This document shows positions 17,102 through 24,794 of a stretch of DNA of 35,221 nt, in pieces. Source of the stretch: an uncultured Saprospiraceae bacterium (lineage in GTDB: Bacteria; Bacteroidota; Bacteroidia; Chitinophagales; Saprospiraceae); assembly GCA_937929945.1 (NCBI GenBank), contig CALFUK010000091.1, positions 1 through 35,221 on the forward strand. The letters are read 5' to 3'. The position numbers were made by a program, and so were the translations under genes. How positions within the stretch are numbered: position 1 is the stretch's first letter; every line of letters begins with the position of its first letter. The notes below the pieces were generated by a model, which saw nothing but the letters and a program-made list of their open reading frames with translations, made no database searches and was not told where the DNA came from.

Positions 17102-17302
17102 TTAATCTACTTTTTGCTCGAGCTTCTTTAGCCTCAAATAATTCGCAAAGTATACCATGGTCAGGCACAACCAGGCAAATCTGATCAACCAGATACTGAC
17201 AGAAAAACCAAGCATCTTATACGGTCCCGGCTCTGTCATGTAGCCGATAAAAACCAAACATGAAATGACGCTGACGGCTAAGTAGAGGTTTTTTTTGTTC
17301 AT
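17102..17302 (-). CDS. Small membrane protein
   Basis: This 66-residue protein has two hydrophobic segments (about 6-22, LYLAVSVISCLVFIGYM, and about 32-52, FSVSIWLIRFAWLCLTMVYF) joined by a short proline/glycine turn (TEPGPYKM). It ends in a basic, then acidic tail (LRLKKLEQKVD). It begins with the lysine-rich MNKKN typical of an inner-membrane helix start. I do not recognise the family. It lies downstream of the TrpF-like gene on the same strand, about 70 bases away, and may be co-transcribed with it. Confidence 0.6.
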   Translation of the reverse strand: MNKKNLYLAVSVISCLVFIGYMTEPGPYKMLGFSVSIWLIRFAWLCLTMVYFANYLRLKKLEQKVD

Positions 17303-17373
17303 GTAATTTTGATTTTATGCAGTCGTCTAAAATCCAATACCTGCATCCGCTAGAGATTTACCTGAAGGCTTCT

Positions 17374-17910
17374 CTACATCTCCTCTTCTACAATATCAAA
17401 TAATTCATCCAATTCCAAAAAGGACTTGTAGCCGATCTTCTCCTCCGCACCGCCAGAGACCACGATGCCGTGTATCTCATCCGCTGCTACCGCAGCCTCC
17501 AGTAGCTCCTTCGTCCAAGGGATGTGGAGGTAATGAGATTGGGTAGCCGCGTAGCTGATGATTTCCGCTTGTTTACCTTGATCATACTCCTGCCAAGCCT
17601 GATGCTCATTAATGATCTGGCCTGCTGGCAGACTGGACTCTCTGATGCTATCATAAGAAGACTCCAAGATCATGGAGCCATCAGCTTGATAAGTCTCTAG
17701 CTGATCTATGATCACTGCATCAGCATCCATGGACTCGGACGTATACTTCACGTATACCTGTACTCCTTCGATCCACTCCTTTATCGCGTAGTAAGATTCT
17801 GGACTGATGGCTGACAGATCAAAGCAGACAGCCTCTACGCCCATAGCAGCAAAGTACCTGGCATCAGTCAGATTTTCTACACCTGTGGCGATCACCTTTA
17901 TTTTAAGCAT
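17374..17910 (-). CDS. Degenerate phosphoribosylanthranilate isomerase (TrpF)-like protein
   Basis: The start LKIKVIATGVENLTDARYFA matches the first strand and helix of TrpF-type barrels (consensus K-(I/V)-C-G-(I/T)...DA). The tail GIVVSGGAEEKIGYKSFLEL matches the phosphate-binding end (GG-x-E-x-K-x-G). The protein is 178 residues, shorter than normal TrpF (about 200-220). The catalytic cysteine after the first strand is absent (KVIATG in place of KICG), so isomerase activity is doubtful. No other trp genes are nearby. I infer a TrpF-derived protein with a changed or lost function. It is divergent from the alkyltransferase-like gene at 17972, with about 60 bases between. Confidence 0.65.
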   Translation of the reverse strand: MLKIKVIATGVENLTDARYFAAMGVEAVCFDLSAISPESYYAIKEWIEGVQVYVKYTSESMDADAVIIDQLETYQADGSMILESSYDSIRESSLPAGQIINEHQAWQEYDQGKQAEIISYAATQSHYLHIPWTKELLEAAVAADEIHGIVVSGGAEEKIGYKSFLELDELFDIVEEEM

Positions 17911-17971
17911 GACTCATTTCTTTCTGCAAAGAAAAGCTTTATTTCAGAGTTCATTCCTATTTTAGCGCGTC

Positions 17972-18307
17972 ATGGCCTTCAGACAAAAACAGTACTACGA
18001 GCAGGTATACCATGTGACGGAGCAAATACCTGTGGGAAGAATTAGCACCTATGGCGCCATAGCCGACTATTTGGCCTTGGGCTCCGCCAGAATGGTAGGT
18101 TACGCCCTCTCCCAATCCAATGCGAATGATATGCCGGTACCAGCGCACCGCGTCGTGAATCGCAAGGGAGAACTATCAGGCAGGCACCACTTCAAACCTC
18201 CCGCTGCCATGCAGGAGATGCTCGAAAGTGAAGGCGTCAAAGTAGAAGACCATCAAGTGGTGGACTTCAAAGAGCTGTTCTGGCATCCAGAAGCCTTGGA
18301 CGAATGA
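17972..18307 (+). CDS. Alkyltransferase-like (ATL) protein, MGMT DNA-binding domain without the acceptor cysteine
   Basis: This 111-residue protein consists only of the DNA-binding/active-site domain of O6-methylguanine-DNA methyltransferase: IPVGRISTYGAIADYLALGS (residues 19-38), then the helix SARMVGYAL with its arginine finger. The acceptor motif PCHRV is replaced by PAHRV (residues 57-61, with A58 where the cysteine should be). ATL proteins are known to bind O6-alkylguanine, flip it out and hand the lesion to nucleotide excision repair rather than remove the alkyl group. The gene's stop overlaps the start of the next gene (ATGA at 18304-18307), so they are probably translationally coupled. 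Confidence 0.88.
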   Translation: MAFRQKQYYEQVYHVTEQIPVGRISTYGAIADYLALGSARMVGYALSQSNANDMPVPAHRVVNRKGELSGRHHFKPPAAMQEMLESEGVKVEDHQVVDFKELFWHPEALDE

Positions 18308-19020
18308 CGAAAAGAATCAACCTCATCTCCGGCCCTCGTAACATTTCCACTGCGCTGATGTATGCCTTCGCGAATCGAGCAGATACCGCCGTCGTAGATG
18401 AGCCCATGTATGCTTACTTCCTACATCTTTCAGGTGATGAACATCCCGGTAGAGAGGAGATACTCAAAAGTCAACCGACGGAATGGGACCAAGTAAAATC
18501 AGCTTTATTTTTTCCAGAGGTAGAGCAAGACATCTATTTCATCAAGGGGATGGCCAAACATTACGTCGACGTAGAACTGGACTTCTTGCTGAGCATGGAC
18601 AATGTCTTCTTGATCAGAGATCCAGCCCAGCTCATCGTCTCCTATGCCAAAGTGATCGCGCAGCCAGCTATGAAAGACATCGGACTCAAAAGAGAATGGG
18701 AGATATTCGAATATCTCCAGACAGAGGGGCAGCAGCCGGTGGTGCTGGACTCCAATGATGTGCTGGCAGACCCGGAGCGGATGCTGTCCGCCCTGTGCAA
18801 GCGTCTATCCATACCATTCTCAGATAAAATGCTCGCTTGGAAGGCAGGCCCTATTCCAGAAGATGGAGTATGGGCAGCTCATTGGTATCATAATGTGCAC
18901 CAATCCACCAGCTTCGCTCCACAAAATGACTCTAAGCCTGAAGTACCATCACAGCACAGCAAGCTACTCAAAGAATCTTACTATTATTATCATAAACTAT
19001 ACGACCACGCACTAAAGTAA
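18304..19020 (+). CDS. Sulfotransferase-like P-loop protein
   Basis: This 238-residue protein starts with INLISGPRNISTALMYAFAN, which places a PAPS-binding-type loop (SGPRNISTAL) after the first strand, as in sulfotransferases. DEPMYAYFLHLSG at about 32-44 and VFLIRDPAQLIVSYAKV at about 101-117 match the strand and 3'-phosphate-binding region (RDP...S). The C-terminal part is PIPEDGVWAAHWYHNVHQST. The acceptor is unknown, and the canonical lysine of the loop is replaced by arginine (GPRN), so a role other than sulfonation is possible. It overlaps the ATL gene by 4 bases and is followed 8 bases later by a class IV aminotransferase, a pairing that suggests shared function. Confidence 0.75.
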   Translation: MTKRINLISGPRNISTALMYAFANRADTAVVDEPMYAYFLHLSGDEHPGREEILKSQPTEWDQVKSALFFPEVEQDIYFIKGMAKHYVDVELDFLLSMDNVFLIRDPAQLIVSYAKVIAQPAMKDIGLKREWEIFEYLQTEGQQPVVLDSNDVLADPERMLSALCKRLSIPFSDKMLAWKAGPIPEDGVWAAHWYHNVHQSTSFAPQNDSKPEVPSQHSKLLKESYYYYHKLYDHALK

Positions 19021-19028
19021 ATAACCAT

Positions 19029-19928
19029 ATGCTACAGAAATTTGATGAAAGGAATAAGGACCTGCAAGTGTGGGTAGGAGATCAGCTCTACCACCGAGAC
19101 GAGGCGAAAGTATCCGTGTTTGACAGTGTGGTGCAGGGAGGAGACGCTGTCTGGGAAGGACTGCGCATCTATCCAGCGGGTGTGATGCTCTTGGATAGAC
19201 ACTTGAATCGAATGTACGAGTCCGCTAAGGCCCTGGCTTTCACCGATATTCCATCATACGACTTCATCAAAGATGCGCTAAAGCAAACCCTCGAAGCCAA
19301 CCAGATGGACAGAGACACTCACGTGCGACTGACCCTGACCAGAGGCACCAAGATCACCTCCGGCATGGACCCTCGACTGAATCAGGCTGGCTCCACCCTG
19401 ATCATCCTGCCTGAGTGGAAGCCTCCAGTCTATGATAATGACCACGGCATCAAGGTCATCACCTCGACCATCCGCCGAAATAATCCCGCCTTTCTGGATT
19501 CTAAAATTCATCATAACAACCTGCTGAATAATATCCAAGCCAAAATCCAAGCTAATGTAGCTGGAGTCGACGCCGCCCTGATGCTGGATAAAGATGCCTT
19601 CGCTGCGGAGCTGAATGGGACAAATATCTTCATGGCCAAAGGCGATCAAGTCTACACTCCCTACGCCACGGCCTGCCTGCACGGCATGACCAGAGGCCTG
19701 ATCATAGAGCTATGCCAGCTCCAGGGCATACCCATCGAAGAGCGGAACATCTCACTGACAGAACTGTACAATGCAGATGAGGTCTTTTGCAGTGGGACCA
19801 TGGGCGAGCTCACACCCATCACAGAGATAGATGGCAGAGTGATCGAAAATAGAAATGGCAAAAAGGTGATGAAGCGATTAATTGAAACTTTTGAAGAGGC
19901 CATTCCGAAGTACTGTGTCAAGCTGTGA
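19029..19928 (+). CDS. Class IV PLP-dependent aminotransferase (branched-chain/D-amino acid type)
   Basis: This 299-residue protein has the fold-type IV pattern: VFDSVVQGGDAVWEGLRIYP near residues 30-49, the PLP-binding lysine K159 in LDSKIHHNNLLNN, and E194 in AAELNGTNIF, which contacts the pyridine nitrogen. The later glycine-rich phosphate loop is CLHGMTRGLII (216-226), followed by CSGTMGELTPI (254-264). Relatives are IlvE, D-amino acid aminotransferase and aminodeoxychorismate lyase; the sequence does not decide between them, though the fit is closest to the IlvE group. It lies directly after the sulfotransferase-like gene, so I infer a joint metabolic step. No ilv biosynthetic genes are nearby. 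Confidence 0.82.
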   Translation: MLQKFDERNKDLQVWVGDQLYHRDEAKVSVFDSVVQGGDAVWEGLRIYPAGVMLLDRHLNRMYESAKALAFTDIPSYDFIKDALKQTLEANQMDRDTHVRLTLTRGTKITSGMDPRLNQAGSTLIILPEWKPPVYDNDHGIKVITSTIRRNNPAFLDSKIHHNNLLNNIQAKIQANVAGVDAALMLDKDAFAAELNGTNIFMAKGDQVYTPYATACLHGMTRGLIIELCQLQGIPIEERNISLTELYNADEVFCSGTMGELTPITEIDGRVIENRNGKKVMKRLIETFEEAIPKYCVKL

Positions 19929-20043
19929 TATGGAGCTCTATAAAAATCAATAAGAAAAAATCGATTAAATGATAAATCCATCTCTATTCCCCAAAAAACT
20001 GAAGTTCGAATTATAGACCTTAAAATTCCTAAATAGCTCCCCA

Positions 20044-21270
20044 ATGCCACAAAAAAAGAATGTATCAGGACCAGCAAGACAAGGTGAAATCTACTTCAAG
20101 GGCGCCGCAGGTGGAACACCTGTCGTCCCTTTTGACTACCACAAACTGGAAGCCGAAGCCAAAGAAAAAATGTCAGCTAAGGCCGGCGGATACATCATCG
20201 GCGGTGCTGGCTCTGACGATACGATCAGAGAGAATGTAGACGCTTTTCAAAAATACCGTATCCACCCACGAATGCTACGCGATGTGTCTGTACGTGATAC
20301 CAGCACTAGCTTATTTGGGCAGACGATCCCATCGCCGATACTGACCTGTCCGATCGGTGTCTTAGAGATGATCGATGACGAAGCAGATAAGGCAGTCGGC
20401 AGAGCGACAGCAGCGCTTGGCATACCGATGATCATGTCTAATCAGGCATCTTATCCGATGGAAGAGATCACTGCTGATATGGGTGATAGCCCACGCTGGT
20501 TTCAGCTGTACTGGAGCAAGTCAAATGAATTAGTCAAGAGTCTGGTGCAGCGCGCTGAAGCCTGTGGCTCTTCTGCCATCGTGGTGACCTTAGATACCAC
20601 CATGCTCGGGTGGCGTGTGCAGGACTTGGACCTGATGCACCTACCGTTCTTAACGGGTCAAGGCATCGCTCAGTACACCAGCGATCCTGTCTTCAATAGC
20701 ATCGTGAGCCAAATGGACTTTGGTGACACTGACATGAAAGTACCTGATGGCCTGCAAGTATCACCAGAAGTGCTAAAGGCGGTGAAGACATTTATCGGAG
20801 TCTATTCTCGCCCTTCGATCACCTGGGAAGATTTAGCTTTTTTAAGAACAGTCACTGATCTGCCCATCCTCTTAAAGGGAATACTGCATCCTGAAGATGG
20901 CCGACTGGCTGTCGAATCTGGTGTGGACGGCATCATCGTGTCTAACCATGGAGGCAGACAAGTGGATGGAGCCATCGCCGCAATCGATGCCTTACCACAG
21001 GTCGTGCAAGCTGTGAGATCAGCCGGCAGTAGTATGCCCATCCTCATGGACAGTGGCATCAGATCTGGTGCCCATGTCTTCCAGGCCCTGACCTTAGGTG
21101 CTCAGGCTGTGTGTATAGGCCGACCCTATGCCTATGGACTTGCACTGGCAGGTCAGCAAGGCGTCGAAGAAGTTCTAAAAAATATGATGGCCGAATTTGA
21201 ATTTACCATGGCACTGTCTGGCTGTAAAAACCTAGCTGAAATCACCGCTGACTGCCTGGCAAAGCAATAG
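20044..21270 (+). CDS. FMN-dependent alpha-hydroxy-acid oxidase (lactate 2-monooxygenase-like)
   Basis: This 408-residue enzyme has the (S)-2-hydroxyacid oxidase barrel. Expected residues are present: PIGVLEM after strand 1; QLYW with Y156; K278 in ILLKGI; the catalytic base H302 and R305 in SNHGGRQVDG; and the FMN phosphate loop DSGIRSG (336-342) with CIGRPYAYGLA (357-367). Family members oxidise lactate, glycolate or mandelate with O2 or a quinone. The N-terminal extension (about 30 residues) and overall length are closer to lactate 2-monooxygenase than to glycolate oxidase. It is separated from the aminotransferase gene by 115 bases; a shared pathway of 2-oxo/2-hydroxy acids is possible but unproven. 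Confidence 0.88.
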   Translation: MPQKKNVSGPARQGEIYFKGAAGGTPVVPFDYHKLEAEAKEKMSAKAGGYIIGGAGSDDTIRENVDAFQKYRIHPRMLRDVSVRDTSTSLFGQTIPSPILTCPIGVLEMIDDEADKAVGRATAALGIPMIMSNQASYPMEEITADMGDSPRWFQLYWSKSNELVKSLVQRAEACGSSAIVVTLDTTMLGWRVQDLDLMHLPFLTGQGIAQYTSDPVFNSIVSQMDFGDTDMKVPDGLQVSPEVLKAVKTFIGVYSRPSITWEDLAFLRTVTDLPILLKGILHPEDGRLAVESGVDGIIVSNHGGRQVDGAIAAIDALPQVVQAVRSAGSSMPILMDSGIRSGAHVFQALTLGAQAVCIGRPYAYGLALAGQQGVEEVLKNMMAEFEFTMALSGCKNLAEITADCLAKQ

Positions 21271-21433
21271 ATCCCTGCGATCATTCTGCTAATCTGGAGT
21301 CATTTCATTATTTAGTTTTTGGATCAAGAGGCATACCTGTTATGGCCTTCCCTACTTGCCTTCTTCTGGGTATGGCTCATCTAAATTGTCAATCTCAAGA
21401 CAAAGATTATCGTGATTATGATTTTGGACAACA

Positions 21434-21457
21434 ATTAGACAGACTTGTCTGTCTAAT
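21434..21457. promoter_or_regulatory. Perfect 11-bp palindrome, TetR-operator-like
   Basis: ATTAGACAGAC (21434-21444) is followed by TT and the exact reverse complement GTCTGTCTAAT (21447-21457). The arm length and near-continuous dyad are typical of operators for TetR-family dimers. A TetR-like fragment begins 5 bases downstream, so autoregulation is a reasonable inference; the site may now be orphaned. Confidence 0.6.
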
Positions 21458-21461
21458 ACTT

Positions 21462-21624
21462 ATGGATGAGCTATTGCTAAGCCAAGAAACCAAACAGAGA
21501 TCGCTGCATCACGCAGTCCGTAGCTTAGGAGAACGAATGCGCACTCAGCATCTCCTGTATCCGAAAGCTGGGCGACCTCAGTCCATCAATCTTCAAAACG
21601 GCATATGCTCAGACATGTAACTAA
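21462..21624 (+). pseudogene. Probable truncated, frameshifted TetR-family regulator
   Basis: From ATG 21462 the frame reads MDELLLSQETKQRSLHHAVR SLGER, matching a TetR N-terminal helix (consensus 'R..IL.AA..L'). The continuation of the HTH is found one frame over from about 21538: ALSISCIRKLGDLSPSIFKT AYAQT, then a stop at 21622. Together these resemble helices 1-3 of a TetR DNA-binding domain. One missing or extra base near 21536-21541 would explain the switch, and the ligand-binding part is absent. The operator-like palindrome just upstream supports the reading. The match is short, so it could be chance. Confidence 0.4.
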
Positions 21625-21661
21625 GTAAATCATTCTTTAATCAACTAAATAATTTAAACCT

Positions 21662-22207
21662 ATGAGTACCACCACAAAATTCACAGTCCCCACGAAAGAC
21701 GAAGTCACGCCACAAAACCAAGAAATATTCGGCCAGCTCGAATCAGCATTAGGATTTGTCCCCAATATTTATGCTGCCATGGCAAAGTCTAAAAATGCCC
21801 TCGGCAATTACTTGACCTTCGCCAATGGAGCTACCTCCTTTTCCAAGAAAGAGAAAGAAGTCATCGATCTTGCCATCAGTCAGGTCAATGGCTGCGGATA
21901 CTGTCAGGCAGCCCATACGAGCTTAGCTAAAATGAATGGATTCTCTGATGATCAAATCCTATCATTACGAAAAGGTGAGGCTAACTGGGATGAAAAACTA
22001 AATGCCTTAGCCGTATTAGCAAAATCAATCGCAGAGACCAGAGGTAATGTAGACCAAGCGCTGGTGGAAAAATTCTATGCTGCTGGGTATAATCAAGAGA
22101 ATCTGGTAGATCTGGTCGTTGCTGCTGGCATCATTACGATTACTAACACCTTTCATAATCTGACAAATGTGGATATTGACTTTCCACTCGCACCGGCTTT
22201 ATCATAG
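21662..22207 (+). CDS. Carboxymuconolactone decarboxylase/AhpD-like protein
   Basis: This 181-residue all-helical protein has the AhpD-type redox motif NGCGYCQAAH, with C78, C81 and H85. The preceding helix FSKKEKEVIDLAISQVNG and following SLAKMNGFSDDQI are standard for the family. AhpD-like proteins reduce peroxides or act as thiol-disulfide partners; decarboxylase members lack the CxxC pair, so a peroxidase-type role is more likely. It follows the decayed TetR gene and palindrome. That suggests it was once controlled by that regulator (inference). A strong hairpin lies about 100 bases after its stop. Confidence 0.88.
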   Translation: MSTTTKFTVPTKDEVTPQNQEIFGQLESALGFVPNIYAAMAKSKNALGNYLTFANGATSFSKKEKEVIDLAISQVNGCGYCQAAHTSLAKMNGFSDDQILSLRKGEANWDEKLNALAVLAKSIAETRGNVDQALVEKFYAAGYNQENLVDLVVAAGIITITNTFHNLTNVDIDFPLAPALS

Positions 22208-22304
22208 ATGCTAAAAATCTGGAAGCAACACACAGCTGGATATTGTGAGATGGTAGGACTGCATACTAGCAGTGGAAGTTAGGAAAGCTGTAATAAAGGC
22301 ATAC

Positions 22305-22327
22305 AGGCCGTCCTCAAAGGACGGCCT
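22305..22327. terminator. Hairpin between convergent genes, probable bidirectional terminator
   Basis: AGGCCGTCCT (22305-22314), loop CAA, and AGGACGGCCT (22318-22327) give a perfect 10-bp GC-rich stem. It lies between the convergent AhpD-like and carbonic anhydrase genes. There is no long T-run on either side, so termination efficiency is uncertain. Confidence 0.65.
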
Positions 22328-22344
22328 GATACCTTCTAATTCAT

Positions 22345-23007
22345 TTATGCTACTGAGTCAGAATAGAACTCTACTTTTCCAGAATTGATATCATACATCC
22401 CTCCGACAATATCAATCTCGCCAGCCTCTTTCATCTCTGCCAAGACGGGGCTCTCTGCTAATATCCTATCAATAGAAAGCTCCACATTTTTCTTAGCCAC
22501 CGTATTCACGAAATCTATATTCTTTGAGTTTCGCTGAGCTGGGTCGGCTGGTTCTGCCACTTGATTCACTGCAGGCTTAATTTTATCGAGCATGCCCGTC
22601 AGATTCCCTAGTTTGGCATCATCACATGCGCCTTTCACTGCGCCACAGCTGGTATGGCCTAATACGACAATTACTTTCGTCCCAGCCAGCTTACACGCGA
22701 ACTCCATACTGCCTAAGATGTCAGCATTGATAAAGTTACCCGCAATCCTGACGCTGAAAATATCACCAATGCCTTGATCAAAAATAATCTCTGAAGAGAC
22801 ACGCGAGTCGATGCAGCTGAGCACTGTAGCAAATGGATATTGGCCCTTACTGGTGTCCTCTACCTGATTCAAGAGGCTCCTGCCTGCTTGTTTGTTTTCC
22901 ACGAATCGAGCATTGCCTGCTTGGAGTAGCTCTATCGCTGTAGCGGGACTGACGCTTGACTGAGTATCTTTAGTCTGTGTATGAGTATTAAATTCTAAAT
23001 GATTCAT
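22345..23007 (-). CDS. Beta-class carbonic anhydrase
   Basis: This 220-residue enzyme has all the zinc-site residues of the beta class: C65, D67 and R69 in SCIDSRV, and H118 and C121 in GHTSCGAVKGA. The substrate-side motif SVRIAGNFIN and NARFVENKQAG are also typical. It interconverts CO2 and bicarbonate in the cytoplasm. The gene begins 18 bases after the stop of a SulP transporter gene on the same strand, so the pair is very likely an operon for bicarbonate uptake and use. The neighbouring hairpin would terminate its transcript. Confidence 0.95.
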   Translation of the reverse strand: MNHLEFNTHTQTKDTQSSVSPATAIELLQAGNARFVENKQAGRSLLNQVEDTSKGQYPFATVLSCIDSRVSSEIIFDQGIGDIFSVRIAGNFINADILGSMEFACKLAGTKVIVVLGHTSCGAVKGACDDAKLGNLTGMLDKIKPAVNQVAEPADPAQRNSKNIDFVNTVAKKNVELSIDRILAESPVLAEMKEAGEIDIVGGMYDINSGKVEFYSDSVA

Positions 23008-23025
23008 GTTGTAAATATTTTTAGA

Positions 23026-24627
23026 TTAAGCCACCTTAGGGCGAAGTTTGAAAAATTCAATATAACTGGGCGGATTCTTTACGACACCTCTCTCTGATAC
23101 AAGCTTAATGTCTATCTGACGATTCTTTGCTTTGATCGCGAAATCCTCCAAAATCTCTATGATGTCATTGTCTAAAAATCGAGTTTTTCTGACATCTAAT
23201 TCAAGGTAAGAATTTTCTGGTAGCTGATCTAATTCATTCAGAATAGCTCCCTTATTAAAGAAGGTCACTTCCTCTGCGAAAGTCATCTGAATTTTGTGCT
23301 TCCCATTGCTGTTATCTACGATGTGTAGGAAGTGCGAATTCTGATAACTCTTGATTAATATGATGATAATACCTACAGCGAGCCCCATACCGATACCGAT
23401 CAATAGATCAGTAAATATAATGCCCAGTACAGTCACGATAAAAGGGACGAACTGCTTCCAGCCCTGTCTGTACATGACTGCGAATAAGGCTGGCTTAGCC
23501 AGCTTAAATCCTACAATCAGCAGCACTGCCGCTAAGACTGATAGTGGTATCATATTCAGCAAGCCAGGAATCAATACGACTGAGATCAAGAGTAACATAC
23601 CGTGGACCACAGCTGAGACCTTAGTTCGGCCTCCTGACTGAATGTTCGCTGAGCTACGGACGATGACCTGAGTAATCGGCAGGCCGCCTATCATACCTGA
23701 AATCACATTACCCGTACCTTGAGCCAGTAGCTCTCGATTCGTCGGTGTCACTCTTTTCTCTGGATCAAGTTTGTCAGTCGCTTCTACGCAGAGCAGTGTC
23801 TCGAGGCTAGCGACGAGCGCTATGGTGAAGGCCGTGATCCAGATAGCAGGGTTAGTGATGCCTGCGAAATTCGGAAGGCTAAACTGGCCTAAAAATGAGT
23901 CGAAGTCAGAGGGTATGGGTACGCTCACCAAGTGATTAGACTCGATACCGTAGGCTGTGCCTCTGGTAGCCAAAAAGTAAACGATACCTAAAGTTACAGC
24001 GACCAGAGGGCCCTGGATGACCTTGAATATCTTGGCTTTTTTCGCCAATACTTTGTCCCAAAACAACATAACGGACAGTCCCACGAAAGCAATGATGGTG
24101 GGGCCTAAACTGATATTTTTAAGCATCACGCCGATCTCAGAGAAGGTGTTTTCTCCATCCATCTGATTAAATGAAAAATCACCTTCTGGCACAGCGTCAT
24201 AACCAAAAAAGTGTGGTATCTGCTTCAAGATGATGATGATCCCAATACCCGTCAGCATACCTTTGATGACAGAAGATGGGAAGTAGTAGCCAATAATACC
24301 TGCGCGCAGGACGCCAAAGATAATCTGGATGAATCCACCTATGACGACGGCTAAAAGAAAATTCTCAAATCCACCTAAGGTACTGATGGCTGTGAGTACG
24401 ATGGCTGCAAGTCCAGCAGCTGGTCCACTCACGCCAATCTGAGAGCCACTGAGACATCCGACGATGATGCCACCTACGATGCCGGCGATCAAACCTGAGA
24501 ACAAAGGTGCTCCACTGGCTAAAGCGATACCCAAGCATAGTGGTAGCGCCACGAAAAAGACGACAATACTTGCTGGAATATCATTTTTCAAGCTCCCAAA
24601 TAGAGAGTTTTTAGTGTTAGTATTCAT
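23026..24627 (-). CDS. SulP-family anion transporter, probably for bicarbonate
   Basis: This 533-residue protein has 10-12 membrane segments and the SulP signature near the N-terminus: DIPASIVVFFVALPLCLGIA then SGSQIGVSGPAAGL. A cytoplasmic STAS domain occupies about residues 435-533 (FLDNDIIEILEDFAIKAKNR). SulP members carry sulfate, bicarbonate or other anions. The sequence alone does not fix the substrate, but pairing with a carbonic anhydrase gene strongly suggests bicarbonate, as for BicA-type transporters. A 16-base imperfect dyad (24669-24684) lies about 40 bases upstream of the start and may be a regulatory site. Confidence 0.88.
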   Translation of the reverse strand: MNTNTKNSLFGSLKNDIPASIVVFFVALPLCLGIALASGAPLFSGLIAGIVGGIIVGCLSGSQIGVSGPAAGLAAIVLTAISTLGGFENFLLAVVIGGFIQIIFGVLRAGIIGYYFPSSVIKGMLTGIGIIIILKQIPHFFGYDAVPEGDFSFNQMDGENTFSEIGVMLKNISLGPTIIAFVGLSVMLFWDKVLAKKAKIFKVIQGPLVAVTLGIVYFLATRGTAYGIESNHLVSVPIPSDFDSFLGQFSLPNFAGITNPAIWITAFTIALVASLETLLCVEATDKLDPEKRVTPTNRELLAQGTGNVISGMIGGLPITQVIVRSSANIQSGGRTKVSAVVHGMLLLISVVLIPGLLNMIPLSVLAAVLLIVGFKLAKPALFAVMYRQGWKQFVPFIVTVLGIIFTDLLIGIGMGLAVGIIIILIKSYQNSHFLHIVDNSNGKHKIQMTFAEEVTFFNKGAILNELDQLPENSYLELDVRKTRFLDNDIIEILEDFAIKAKNRQIDIKLVSERGVVKNPPSYIEFFKLRPKVA

Positions 24628-24668
24628 TGTATATGGTGTTGTATTAATTCAAAAAAAATAAGAATGAC

Positions 24669-24684
24669 GATACATGATTGTATC
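24669..24684. promoter_or_regulatory. Short dyad upstream of the SulP gene
   Basis: GATACA (24669-24674), a 4-base centre TGAT, and TGTATC (24679-24684) form a 6-bp inverted repeat about 40 bases before the SulP start. The arm GATACATG recurs in the palindrome upstream of scpA (31432-31449). Function unknown. Confidence 0.35.
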
Positions 24685-24794
24685 AATCAATATGAACGAT
24701 TAAAAAAAAGGGTCTTGATCAAAATCCACCAGCGTGCATGCTTATGAGCTGAGTCAAAAGGAATAGCACGGCAAGAGGATGTTTTATGGAAATA

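Larger units (their letters stand above)
21271..21661 (+). other. Gap of about 390 bases with a palindrome and a decayed regulator gene
   Basis: No intact gene is seen in this gap. It holds a perfect palindrome at 21434-21457 and, directly behind it, a frameshifted TetR-like fragment (21462-21624). An open frame from 21342 to 21620 spans both but shows no protein-like character before 21462. Remaining bases are AT-rich and featureless. Confidence 0.5.

Noticed and set aside
21342-21620. Plus-strand open frame of 92 codons as an intact gene.
   Set aside because: Its first 40 codons are not protein-like and contain the palindrome; the rest reads better as a frameshifted TetR fragment.
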